Positions 1 to 6,607 are shown, counted from the stretch's first letter. The stretch is DNA of 9,275 nucleotides from CAZTDD01 sp964612675 (GCA_964612675.1 CAZTDD010000181.1:1-9275), one strand, 5' to 3'. The notes: a model not told the origin generated them from the letters alone. A program made the numbers and translations.

Positions 1-348
1 ACGCATCTCTATTATTAACAGGCAGTTACGTCAAAAAACCGCCGAAAGATCCGTTTTGAACAAAGTGAATGATCGAGGCGACGCACGATTTTCCGGCAGA
101 GCATAGATGCTTTCCCAGGTTGAAATCAAATCTGGAAGTCCAGAGAATAGCCAACAACATCCATCTACCTGGACGGAGTGACAACCGTGACGGAGTTGTG
201 AGTGGGTTGCAGGGCGTGGTGTATTCCCCAGACACGTGGGGATGGACCGCTGGCTCAACGTAGGGATGTGGACACACCACAGACTCGGAGGTTGTGCACG
301 AGTGGGGGATCTTTTCGCTCGGTCCGGTCTCTCGCACGGTCTGCCGAT
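1..348. other. Intergenic stretch with no credible gene
   Basis: This stretch lies downstream of the phosphatase gene and reaches the left edge. Open frames exist on both strands (about 64 to 103 codons), but none has a recognisable domain, a good ribosome binding site or protein-like composition. The longest minus-strand frame reads through the CRISPR-like repeat and yields the HPHVSGEY-type peptide that spurious frames over type I-E repeats tend to give. Apart from that repeat I see only small features: an 8-nt direct repeat GACGGAGT (172-179 and 189-196) and a short palindrome TCTGGA/TCCAGA (131-144). I see no intrinsic terminator after the phosphatase stop at 349. Confidence 0.6.
221..249 (+). 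repeat. Solitary type I-E-like CRISPR repeat unit
   Basis: The 29-nt element begins GTATTCCCC and ends GGGGATGGACCG. It contains a 6-bp inverted repeat TCCCCA/TGGGGA (225-230 and 237-242) around the 6-nt loop GACACG. Length, start, palindrome and ACCG end match the type I-E repeat family. Against the common GTGTTCCCC...GGGGATGAACCG form, from memory, I count 24 of 29 identical positions. No second copy is found at the expected spacing of about 61 nt on either side (159-187 and 282-310 do not match), and no cas gene is in the window. It is therefore not an array here. It could be a relic, an isolated repeat, or chance similarity, the last seeming unlikely given the match over the whole element. 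Confidence 0.6.
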
Positions 349-1557
349 CTATCCTCCCGTACGCTCCAGCCCCAAAAGCGTCACATCATCGCCGAAGTCC
401 TGCGAACCGGTCCATCCGGCGACGTCATCAAACACACTCTTCATTGAGGCCGACAAAGATTCATCCGCGGTATCGCGGATTCTGTCCGCAAACCGCTCAT
501 ATCCATATTCCTCGTGCTCTTTCATCGCCTCGATAATCCCGTCCGAATACACGATGAAACGATCACCGGGGTTAAGAACCAAGCTGCCGGTCTTTACTTC
601 CGTACGATTGATCAGCAATTTACTGATACAGCCTGTTCCCGGTTCGGTCAAAAACTCAGTCTGTTTGCTCTTTCCGTGAAGCAACAGCGGCGGTAGGTGT
701 CCTGCGCGAATCCAGGTGATCTTCGCCTGGGTCGTATCGAGGATGGCGTAAAGAATGGTACAGAACTTCGTCCGGTCCCCCGGGAACTGCCTCTGAAGTA
801 TTCGTACCACTTCTCCCGGATCGAAGCCCGCCTCCGTAATACTCGCCGGTCCACCCTCGGAACCGTTCATATGCGAGATCTGATCGATCAGTCGCGTCAG
901 CGAGACAGAAAGAAGAGCCGCAGGCACGCCATGCCCTGATACATCGAGCACATAAAACGCCCACTGCTCGTTACCCAGCGGAATCACGTTGAGAAGGTCG
1001 CCGCCCACATACTCCGAAGGTTCAAAAAGCCAGGAGAATTCGTACCCGGGTATCTCAGGTACATTTTCCGGGATAAACCCTCTTTGAACCTTGGCCGCAG
1101 CGATTAGATCCTGTTTGAGGCGGTCATGCGCGTTCCGGAGTTCTTCCTCCGCCTGCTTACGCTCCGTGATATCCCAAAAAATCCCTTGTATCCCGATGAC
1201 CCGACCGTTCACATCATGGATAGGCGTTTTGATCACATGAACATACCGTGTCTCGTGATGGGAAACCTTATTCTCCTCAACGTCCTCAAAGGTCTGGTTA
1301 CTCTCCATCACTCTCTGGTCGTCGGCACGATATTTCTTCGCCAGTTCGGGTGAGAAGAAATCGTAGTCGGTCTTGCCAATAACCTCGTCGATCGATTTTT
1401 CCAGTAGGCTGCAAAAACGCTGATTCACGAACATGAACCGCCCGTCTACGTCCTTACAGAAAATGAACTGGGGGATATTCTCAACAAGCGAATAATAAAA
1501 AGCCTCTGAATCTTTCAGTTTGTACTTTCTCAGAAGCGTTTGAATATACTGTTTCAT
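349..1557 (-). CDS. PAS domain-SpoIIE (PP2C-type) serine/threonine phosphatase
   Basis: This 402-residue cytoplasmic signalling protein has no membrane segment. Residues about 18-131 form a PAS_4-type sensor with NIPQFIFCKD, DGRFMFVN, a GKTDYDFF motif and the closing FWDITERK. A charged helical linker (about 131-158) joins it to a SpoIIE/RsbU-type phosphatase domain. That domain shows GGD at 185-187, DVSGHGVPAALL from 205, AGH at 285-287, YSDGIIEA at 337-344 and DDVTLL at 390-395, which cover the metal-binding aspartates of the family. Position 190 is Asn where many members have Asp (GGDxxD). Relatives dephosphorylate anti-anti-sigma (STAS) proteins in partner-switching pathways, but no STAS or anti-sigma kinase gene is next to it, so the target is unknown. 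The start ATG has only a weak upstream GAGA. The gene stands alone, 381 nt downstream of serS, and appears intact. Confidence 0.93.
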   Translation of the reverse strand: MKQYIQTLLRKYKLKDSEAFYYSLVENIPQFIFCKDVDGRFMFVNQRFCSLLEKSIDEVIGKTDYDFFSPELAKKYRADDQRVMESNQTFEDVEENKVSHHETRYVHVIKTPIHDVNGRVIGIQGIFWDITERKQAEEELRNAHDRLKQDLIAAAKVQRGFIPENVPEIPGYEFSWLFEPSEYVGGDLLNVIPLGNEQWAFYVLDVSGHGVPAALLSVSLTRLIDQISHMNGSEGGPASITEAGFDPGEVVRILQRQFPGDRTKFCTILYAILDTTQAKITWIRAGHLPPLLLHGKSKQTEFLTEPGTGCISKLLINRTEVKTGSLVLNPGDRFIVYSDGIIEAMKEHEEYGYERFADRIRDTADESLSASMKSVFDDVAGWTGSQDFGDDVTLLGLERTGG

Positions 1558-1938
1558 CGGATGTATCTCGGTAGGTAAACAGCCTGCGTTTTACTCTGTC
1601 GCTCTCGCGCTGTTACCGATAGCCCAGTCGAACGGATGTAGAAAATCTCAGAATACAAGCGGCTCGATAGTCTCTATGAGGACACGACACATTGTTCCGA
1701 TCGAACTTGCCTCTAGGAACCGCCCTCGTTTTCCCCTTAACCCGATTCAACAGAAACGGCAAGCCCGACAGAATACCTGCTCTCCCAAGAGTAGTATATC
1801 TCCATTTCCAAGTCTGTCCATCAGTCTAGCGGGTCTATATGCGTAGATGTACCACAAGATCTACTTCCCCTGAAACGCTGCATTTACAGCGGGGGGTTCT
1901 AGGAAGCCCGCGTTCTTGTTCAAAGGTCTTCTCGCCGG
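1558..1938. other. Gap between serS and the phosphatase gene, with possible RNA hairpins
   Basis: No credible coding frame fills this stretch. It forms the serS 3' flank and the phosphatase leader when read on the minus strand. Visible inverted repeats are GTAGAT/ATCTAC (1843-1848, 1859-1864), CGCTG/CAGCG (1876-1880, 1887-1891) flanked by CCCC/GGGG, and GCGGG/CCCGC (1889-1893, 1907-1911), which shares bases with the previous one and would exclude it. Nearer the phosphatase start is a bulged stem, TCGGT plus AACAGC (1568-1572, 1578-1583) against GCTGTT plus ACCGA (1609-1619). None carries a convincing T-tract, and I see no tRNA or known riboswitch. Confidence 0.4.
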
Positions 1939-3219
1939 TCAAACCGGCTGAATCACTTCCTTGCCGGTGAGCGGTCTGAGTACATCGGGGACACGAATCG
2001 AGCCGTCCTTCTGTTGACAATTCTCGATCAGCGCCAGCAGCGCCCGGCTGGTTGCGCAAGCGGTACCGTTCAATGTATGGACAAGACGCGGTTTGCCGCC
2101 GCCTTCCGGACGGTACCGGATATTCAGCCTGCGGGATTGATAATCCGTACAGTTGGAGGCGCTCGTAATCTCCCCCCATTCCCCTTTCTCCCCTCGACCC
2201 GGCATCCACGCTTCCAAATCGAACTTCCGATACGCCGGACCACCCAAATCCCCCGTACAGCAATCCACAACCCGATAAGGAATCCCGAGCCCCGAAAAGA
2301 TCTTCTCTTCAATGGCAACCATGTGTTCCAGATGCCGGTCCGACTCCTCCGGCGTACAGTAAATAAACATCTCGACTTTATTGAACTGGTGAACACGGTA
2401 CAGCCCGCGCGACGCGCGCCCGTGCGCACCCGCCTCTGTGCGAAAACAGTGCGAAAGTCCCGCCAACTGCATCGGCAACTGCGGCTCCGGAATCAGTTCA
2501 CCCGAATACAGACCGCCCAGGGTGATTTCAGCAGTCGCGATCAGGCAAAGATCGTGTCCCGTCAGCGAGTAAATCTGTGTTTCCTCGCCACGCGGAATAT
2601 ACCCCGTCCCCTCCAGAACGTCGGGACGCGCCACATCGGGCGTGACATGCGGCATGAACCCCTCCTCGATCAGAATCCCCAACGCGTACTGACACAATGC
2701 GATATCCAAAAGCACGGCATCCCTTTTGAGAAAGTAGAACCCCTGCCCCGCAACCTTCGCGCCGCCCGGAAAATCGAGAATCCCGAGTTCCTCCCCCAAG
2801 ACTACGTGATCTTTCGGTTCAAAATCGAACGCTGGGATCTCACCGACGATACGGACTTCCCGATTGTCTTCATCCCCCTCTCCCACCGGAGCGTCGGGGT
2901 GCGTCATGTTCGGGATCTTACTCAATTCTTCTTTGAGATCCGTCTCGATCTGCCGAAGTTGCTTGTCCAGTTCGGACACTTTGGGTTTCAGTTCTTTCGC
3001 CTCGGCAACCATGGTCTGCCGTTCTTCGGTATCCATCTTTCCGCGCAGCGAATTGGCAATCTCATTCTGCCTGCGCCGAAGTTCCTCCACTTCTCGGATA
3101 AGGTCGGATCGTTTCGCGGCCATTTCCTCGATGCGATCAAAATCCGCATCCATTTTTCGCTGCCGGGTGTTACCTTTTACAGCGTCAAGGTTGTCGAGAA
3201 TGTAGCGTAAATCAAGCAT
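1939..3219 (-). CDS. serS: Seryl-tRNA synthetase (class II, bacterial type)
   Basis: The enzyme charges tRNA-Ser with serine in the cytoplasm. At 426 residues it has the usual bacterial length. Residues 1-110 begin MLDLRYILDN and form the long antiparallel coiled coil that binds the tRNA long variable arm, rich in E, K and R heptads. The catalytic core follows: motif 1 around 187-205 (GFMPHVTPDV), the serine-binding TAE at 229-231, motif 2 with FRTEAG at 259-264 and HQFNKVE at 277-283, and motif 3 with NGT at 384-386, Arg392 and the conserved ENCQQKDGSIRVPDVLRP tail. All key elements are present, so the gene looks functional. A GGGATG about 8 nt upstream may serve as the ribosome binding site. 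The gene is preceded by the terminator of the upstream secreted-protein gene, so it probably has its own promoter. Confidence 0.98.
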   Translation of the reverse strand: MLDLRYILDNLDAVKGNTRQRKMDADFDRIEEMAAKRSDLIREVEELRRRQNEIANSLRGKMDTEERQTMVAEAKELKPKVSELDKQLRQIETDLKEELSKIPNMTHPDAPVGEGDEDNREVRIVGEIPAFDFEPKDHVVLGEELGILDFPGGAKVAGQGFYFLKRDAVLLDIALCQYALGILIEEGFMPHVTPDVARPDVLEGTGYIPRGEETQIYSLTGHDLCLIATAEITLGGLYSGELIPEPQLPMQLAGLSHCFRTEAGAHGRASRGLYRVHQFNKVEMFIYCTPEESDRHLEHMVAIEEKIFSGLGIPYRVVDCCTGDLGGPAYRKFDLEAWMPGRGEKGEWGEITSASNCTDYQSRRLNIRYRPEGGGKPRLVHTLNGTACATSRALLALIENCQQKDGSIRVPDVLRPLTGKEVIQPV

Positions 3220-3248
3220 CGGATGTCATCCCATTTCTGCGGTGAAAT

Positions 3249-3277
3249 ACACCGGCCGGTATTCGCCGCGCCGGTGT
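3249..3277 (-). promoter_or_regulatory. Inverted repeat in the serS leader
   Basis: An 8-bp perfect inverted repeat, ACACCGGC (3249-3256) against GCCGGTGT (3270-3277), encloses a 13-nt loop. It lies 29 nt upstream of the serS ATG. As RNA it would be a stable GC-rich hairpin, and as DNA it could be an operator. No T-tract follows on either strand, so it is not an intrinsic terminator. It lacks T-box features such as a specifier domain and an antiterminator bulge sequence. Confidence 0.35.
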
Positions 3278-3303
3278 GCAGTCAGAATAACACGCGATCC
3301 GCG

Positions 3304-3342
3304 CAAGAAAAGAGCCCGGCGGTGTTGTATTCCCCGCCGGGC
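3304..3342 (-). terminator. Rho-independent terminator of the secreted-protein gene
   Basis: Read on the minus strand, a 9-bp all-GC stem GCCCGGCGG/CCGCCGGGC (plus-strand arms 3314-3322 and 3334-3342) has an 11-nt loop and is followed at once by TCTTTTCTTG. It sits about 47 nt beyond the stop of the secreted-protein gene and upstream of serS, so it should insulate serS from that transcript. The opposite direction has no T-tract. Confidence 0.8.
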
Positions 3343-3388
3343 CGTCAGAGTTTCTCATTCCGGAATACTGGTATGTATGTTCTCTCGT

Positions 3389-4282
3389 TTAGTGTATCTG
3401 CCAGTCTTCGATTGACGTTTCTATCCCAAGCGCCCAGTTCAGCGTGTTATCCCAGAGCTGCCAACCCGTATCGTTCAATAAGGAAAAGGTCTTCGACTCG
3501 GGGTCGCCGCCGAATTCCTCGCTCGGGAGCACATCGGAGTACCCCATAAACACGAATCGTGCAGGGAAGACTTCGTCATAGATATTCACATCGCCTTCAT
3601 CGAATACCCATACCGCGATCGCATCATCTGGAGGAGGAGGGTCGTCGGTGGATGGTCCGGGGCCGTCGATTCGGACCAAGATCCGACCGATTCCTTCCGT
3701 CAGATACGATTCATCGCGAAGCGTCCCAATGGTCACGATGGCCGGCTCCCCAGTGAAATCATCCGTCACGGTGAAGAAGAAGGACTCGGGGAGTCCCTGC
3801 GTAATCGGATGATCCGGGTCAACGACTTTCAGCCGGTTCGTATTCGCACCCCCGGTGAACGGAGCGCCTGATTCGACAATGAAGAAATCGTCGAAAAGAT
3901 ACGACTCGGTCGTAATCACCGGCTTCTCACACAGGAAATAGTCGCACACCCCGCCGCTCACTACGCTTCCCGACCCGATGGCCTCGCTGATGAAAATCAG
4001 ATCGTTGTCGGCGGTTACCGTGGCAGGATCGTCCGTGTCCGTGCCATAGAAAGTGATCGTGTGCCCCTGTTCTTCAAGCCTCTTGCCCAAAGTGAACAAT
4101 CCCGGTTCTTGGATCTCCAAATCGCCCCACACCCAGCCGACATCCACCTCGAGTGGCGGATTGTCCAGCCCTGACACATACGTTTCCGGAATCAAGAAGG
4201 CGATATTTTCCGCCCAGCCCATGTCCACAACGCCCACACCAAGTACGCTCACCAGTACAGTCAAAAGCAGGATCTTTTTCAT
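3389..4282 (-). CDS. Secreted protein of unknown function with a possible ThuA/amidotransferase-like fold
   Basis: I do not recognise a named family. The 297-residue product opens with a classic Sec signal peptide (MKKILLLTVLVSVLGVGVV, likely cut after GWA at residue 24). The mature part is very acidic with only two cysteines (C113, C118). The alternation resembles a flavodoxin or class I amidotransferase-like fold: GKRLEEQGHTITFYG (66-80), NDLIFISEAIGSGSV (93-107), KPVITTESYLFDD (120-132), then DPDHPITQGLP (155-165). It ends with WDNTLNWALG (277-286). From memory, similar DLVIxSExxxSG/KPVIxxE/HPLxxGL/NWALG patterns occur in secreted proteins of environmental bacteria, but no catalytic triad is evident. 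A proline run (PPPP, 215-218) interrupts the later half. A strong ribosome binding site (AAAGGAGAT), a perfect -10 box and a downstream terminator mark it as a well-expressed single-gene unit. Confidence 0.85.
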   Translation of the reverse strand: MKKILLLTVLVSVLGVGVVDMGWAENIAFLIPETYVSGLDNPPLEVDVGWVWGDLEIQEPGLFTLGKRLEEQGHTITFYGTDTDDPATVTADNDLIFISEAIGSGSVVSGGVCDYFLCEKPVITTESYLFDDFFIVESGAPFTGGANTNRLKVVDPDHPITQGLPESFFFTVTDDFTGEPAIVTIGTLRDESYLTEGIGRILVRIDGPGPSTDDPPPPDDAIAVWVFDEGDVNIYDEVFPARFVFMGYSDVLPSEEFGGDPESKTFSLLNDTGWQLWDNTLNWALGIETSIEDWQIH

Positions 4283-4289
4283 GATCCCA

Positions 4290-4297
4290 TCTCCTTT
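4290..4297 (-). promoter_or_regulatory. Strong Shine-Dalgarno of the secreted-protein gene
   Basis: On the minus strand AAAGGAGA lies about 7 nt before the ATG at 4282. It is the best ribosome binding site in the window and fixes that start, which also begins the signal peptide correctly. Confidence 0.85.
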
Positions 4298-4340
4298 CGG
4301 TTGAACTTACGGCTACTGCGGTTACGTCTGGTGGGTGTCA

Positions 4341-4368
4341 ATTATAGAGATTCGATCTGAAACTGCAA
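4341..4368 (-). promoter_or_regulatory. Sigma-70-type promoter of the secreted-protein gene
   Basis: On the minus strand a perfect TATAAT (4341-4346) is preceded after 16 nt by TTGCAG (4363-4368), a partial -35 match. Transcription would start near 4334, giving a leader of about 50 nt. A TTGACA (4336-4341) overlaps the last base of TATAAT but has no good -10 downstream. The promoter lies in the short gap after the zinc-finger gene. Confidence 0.6.
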
Positions 4369-4395
4369 CCACTTTTTTTCAAAGCACAAAACCGT

Positions 4396-5457
4396 CTAGT
4401 TTTTGTTCCTTGAAAGCCGGTTGATGAGCGAACGGGGACGGATTTTGATCGCCCCATACATGCTGATTTGAGCGATGGCGGGAGGACGTCCCGGTGCAGC
4501 CCGGACCGCGAAGAATTTCTCACGCGATTTCCCCACGTCGACTGCGCTGCCGGAGACATCATGCGCACGAAAATAGTCTTCAACCACGTCGCAGATCCGG
4601 TCAATCCACTTTTCCGTTTCTCCTGAACCGAATGCAACAGAGGCCCCTCGGCTTGAAACCACGTGGTCCCTGTAAATTCGCTGCAAAGAAGGAGAAAACA
4701 CAACAGTCAATTCCGATCGGTTCTCTTTCTCTAAAACATCGCACAGCAAGTTCTTCCATTGTGTCTTTTCAGCAGGGCCGCTGCCGGTCAGTATCTTTCC
4801 GAGGATATCTTCCGGGGAAAGCAGGGTTGCGTGCCGCTCGGCGAAGTGTTCGACGAGCGCCCGGCCGGGGGACAGTTTCTTCCCGCAGACGCGGCACGTG
4901 TACGATTCCAGAATACGCGTCGAATGACGTTTCAACCACAAATCCAGAATCACATCCGGATCGTCTTCGAGAATAAAAGAGTGACTCGTATGTTCTCCGC
5001 CGTGCGCTTTGGAGCGGTGCGGAGCCCGAATGTCGGTATACTGGGTGGACCAGAATCCGCATTCGTCGTCGGGGCACATATAAATCTCTTCAGGCGGGTC
5101 GGGAATCTGTGTTTCGCGGGTCTCTTTCCTGGCCAGACATTCTTCTGCGTGAGCCTCCAGCTCTTTTCTTGCCACCGCGTTCCCACATCCTTCACAGTGA
5201 TAGAAAGTTGAGAGCCCCGCAAGCCACTGCAGAAAACCGAATCCCACCCAGTACGCCTCCAGCACCTCCTCGAAACCGGGGGGGCGGCCCTGTGCGCGAC
5301 GCGTCTTATCCCATCGCTGCAAAAACGGGATCGAGAGCGGATCGAACGAATCAACGAAGGTCAATGAATGGGCGATTTCGCTTCGCCTGGCAGGGCTGAC
5401 AACCAGACGGCAAATCATAGCGTTCTTTGATGCAGAGTCATCCACGTCGCGGCTCAT
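4396..5457 (-). CDS. Uncharacterised protein with three C2H2/C2HC zinc-finger-like motifs
   Basis: I do not recognise this 353-residue cytoplasmic protein. It has three evenly spaced putative zinc sites. Finger 1 is C88, C91, H103, C107 (C-x2-C-x11-H-x3-C). Finger 2 is C128, C133, H147, H152 (C-x4-C-x13-H-x4-H). Finger 3 is C188, C191, H204, H209 (C-x2-C-x12-H-x4-H), very close to the classical C2H2 pattern. Aromatic residues precede the first cysteine in each (YHC, YMC, YTC). The N-terminal 85 residues hold an aromatic-rich segment (EAYWVGFGFLQWLAGL, 67-82). The C-terminal 140 residues are mixed alpha/beta, ending in a basic tail (KIRPRSLINRLSRNKN). No signal peptide is seen. The gene follows thiG by 52 nt on the same strand. 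The nearest AAGGAG is 17 nt before the ATG, unusually far, so the start is less sure; an in-frame stop lies 24 nt upstream. Nucleic-acid or protein binding is only inference. Confidence 0.85.
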   Translation of the reverse strand: MSRDVDDSASKNAMICRLVVSPARRSEIAHSLTFVDSFDPLSIPFLQRWDKTRRAQGRPPGFEEVLEAYWVGFGFLQWLAGLSTFYHCEGCGNAVARKELEAHAEECLARKETRETQIPDPPEEIYMCPDDECGFWSTQYTDIRAPHRSKAHGGEHTSHSFILEDDPDVILDLWLKRHSTRILESYTCRVCGKKLSPGRALVEHFAERHATLLSPEDILGKILTGSGPAEKTQWKNLLCDVLEKENRSELTVVFSPSLQRIYRDHVVSSRGASVAFGSGETEKWIDRICDVVEDYFRAHDVSGSAVDVGKSREKFFAVRAAPGRPPAIAQISMYGAIKIRPRSLINRLSRNKN

Positions 5458-5480
5458 AAGCGTGCTGTCACAAACTCCTT
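5454..5480 (-). promoter_or_regulatory. Possible five-codon leader minicistron overlapping the zinc-finger start
   Basis: Reading the minus strand, AAGGAG (5475-5480) is followed after 3 nt by GTG ACA GCA CGC TTA TGA (5471-5454). The TGA overlaps the gene's ATG in an ATGA arrangement, as in translational coupling. This would explain why the Shine-Dalgarno is so far from the ATG. The spacing to the GTG is short, so the case is speculative. Confidence 0.25.
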
Positions 5481-5509
5481 ATACGTAAGTCTGAAAGTCT
5501 ACCGTGGAT

Positions 5510-6277
5510 CTAGAAGTCGAGTTGCGGACTGCTCGCCGTCGCATACAGCTTCTTCGGAATCCGGCCCGCCAGAAAAGCTTCTCTGCCCGCGATAGCAGCG
5601 TGTCGCATCGCGCGCGCCATCCGAATAGGATCCTTGGCCCCCGCAATCCCGGTATTGAGCAACACCGCGTCAACACCGAGTTCGAATGCCCGTGAAACAT
5701 CCGTCGCTGTTCCAACCCCCGCATCAACGATGATCGGAGTCTTAGCCTGTTCCAGAATAATCCGGATGTTGTTCTCGTTCAGGATCCCCTGTCCCGACCC
5801 GATCGGCGCGCCGGCGGGCATGACCACGGTCGAACCGGCATCCGCCAGTTTCCTTGCGACTATCGGATCGTCATTGGTGTACGTCATGACCGTGAATCCC
5901 TCTTTCACAAGGATTTCCGTGGCCTTCAAAGTCTCCACAGGATCCGGAAGAAGCGTGTCGGGATCGCCGAGAACCTCCAGTTTCACCAAATCCCCGATTC
6001 CGAGTTCTCGTCCCAGCCGGGCTACCCGAATGGCGTCCTCTGCGTTATAACAGCCCGCCGTGTTCGGAAGGATAATGTACTTCTTCGGGTCCACATGGTT
6101 CATCAGATGGTCTTCCGCCTCGAAATCGACCCGGCGGATCGCCACCGTAACCATCTCCGTCCCCGATTCGGCCAATGCTTTCTCGGTTAGTTCGAACGTC
6201 GCATATTTCCCGGTACCGACGATCAGCCTCGAATGAAGCGTGATGTCGCCGATCCGCAGGGCATCACTATTTGTCAT
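5510..6277 (-). CDS. thiG: Thiazole synthase
   Basis: ThiG builds the thiazole phosphate of thiamine from 1-deoxy-D-xylulose 5-phosphate, dehydroglycine and the thiocarboxylate of ThiS, in the cytoplasm. The 255-residue protein is a full-length TIM barrel. The Schiff-base lysine is K99 in LVKLEVLGD, with the catalytic glutamate E101 two residues on. The second acidic residue is D186 in IIVDAGVGT (185-190 region). PNTAGCYNAEDA (71-82), TYTNDDP (132-138), MPAGAPIGSGQGI (153-165) and DAVLLNTGIAGAKDP (203-217) complete the family signature. A strong AGAGGAGA lies 7 nt before the ATG. It starts 32 nt after thiS ends, and the pair is surely co-transcribed. The partners thiF, thiH or thiO, and thiE are not in the window. 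Confidence 0.98.
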   Translation of the reverse strand: MTNSDALRIGDITLHSRLIVGTGKYATFELTEKALAESGTEMVTVAIRRVDFEAEDHLMNHVDPKKYIILPNTAGCYNAEDAIRVARLGRELGIGDLVKLEVLGDPDTLLPDPVETLKATEILVKEGFTVMTYTNDDPIVARKLADAGSTVVMPAGAPIGSGQGILNENNIRIILEQAKTPIIVDAGVGTATDVSRAFELGVDAVLLNTGIAGAKDPIRMARAMRHAAIAGREAFLAGRIPKKLYATASSPQLDF

Positions 6278-6309
6278 TTGGATTCTCCTCTCAGGCGAGT
6301 CCCCGTTGT

Positions 6310-6510
6310 CTAACCCCCGCCCACGAATTGCAGAATCTCGATCGTATCGTTCGGTTGGATCTCCGTCTCGGCAAATCTCTCACGCTTGACAATATCCCGG
6401 TTCAATTCGACAGCCACACGCCGGGCATCCAAGTCGAGGTGTTCGAGCAAACCCGACAAAGTCAGTCCGTCCGGAATCTCGCGTTCTTTGCCGTTAATCG
6501 TTGTTTTCAT
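6310..6510 (-). CDS. thiS: Sulfur carrier protein ThiS
   Basis: This 66-residue ubiquitin-like protein carries sulfur as a C-terminal thiocarboxylate to ThiG. It begins MKTTINGKERE and ends EILQFVGGG, so the essential terminal Gly-Gly is present and unextended. VAVELNRDIVKRE (32-44) is the family's central strand segment, and the length is typical. It lies directly upstream of thiG. Activation needs the adenylyltransferase ThiF, which is not in this window. The Shine-Dalgarno is weak (GAACAAGA before the ATG). Confidence 0.96.
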   Translation of the reverse strand: MKTTINGKEREIPDGLTLSGLLEHLDLDARRVAVELNRDIVKRERFAETEIQPNDTIEILQFVGGG

Positions 6511-6540
6511 TCTTGTTCACTGTGGTCCAATTCCAATGTC

Positions 6541-6569
6541 AACGTAACCACCGCCTCGGGGAGTGTCAA
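6541..6569 (-). promoter_or_regulatory. Candidate promoter of the thiS-thiG operon
   Basis: On the minus strand a perfect -35 TTGACA (6564-6569) is separated by 17 nt from TACGTT (6541-6546), a poor -10. A second TTGACA occurs at 6537-6542, 27 nt further on. Placement in the 97-nt gap before thiS is sensible, but the -10 is weak. No TPP riboswitch is present in the gap. Confidence 0.3.
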
Positions 6570-6607
6570 GTCGAAGTCTCCGCTGAAGACGCGAGATATT
6601 GGCCGCA

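Noticed and set aside
282..310. Possible degenerate second CRISPR repeat (GCACGAGTGGGGGAT)
   Set aside because: Only the right half is vaguely similar, the TTCCCC arm is absent and the spacing is off by several bases. The candidate at 159-187 matches only about 8 of 29 positions.
26..337. 103-codon minus-strand frame at the left end
   Set aside because: It runs through the CRISPR-like repeat, has no domain or ribosome binding site and shows the peptide pattern of spurious frames over I-E repeats.
1934..1948. GCCGGT/ACCGGC hairpin at the serS stop codon as a terminator
   Set aside because: The 6-bp stem has a 3-nt loop and includes the stop codon, and no T-tract follows on the minus strand.
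2014..3210. 398-codon open frame on the plus strand across serS
   Set aside because: It is antisense to almost all of a well-conserved serS, has no recognisable domain and an Arg/Pro/Phe-rich composition typical of a shadow frame.
4336..4341. Perfect TTGACA next to the TATAAT of the secreted-protein gene as a second promoter
   Set aside because: No -10-like sequence lies 15-19 nt downstream on the minus strand.
6278..6309. CTGAGA between thiS and thiG
   Set aside because: The gap is only 32 nt, too short for a TPP riboswitch; the sequence is part of the thiG ribosome binding site region.
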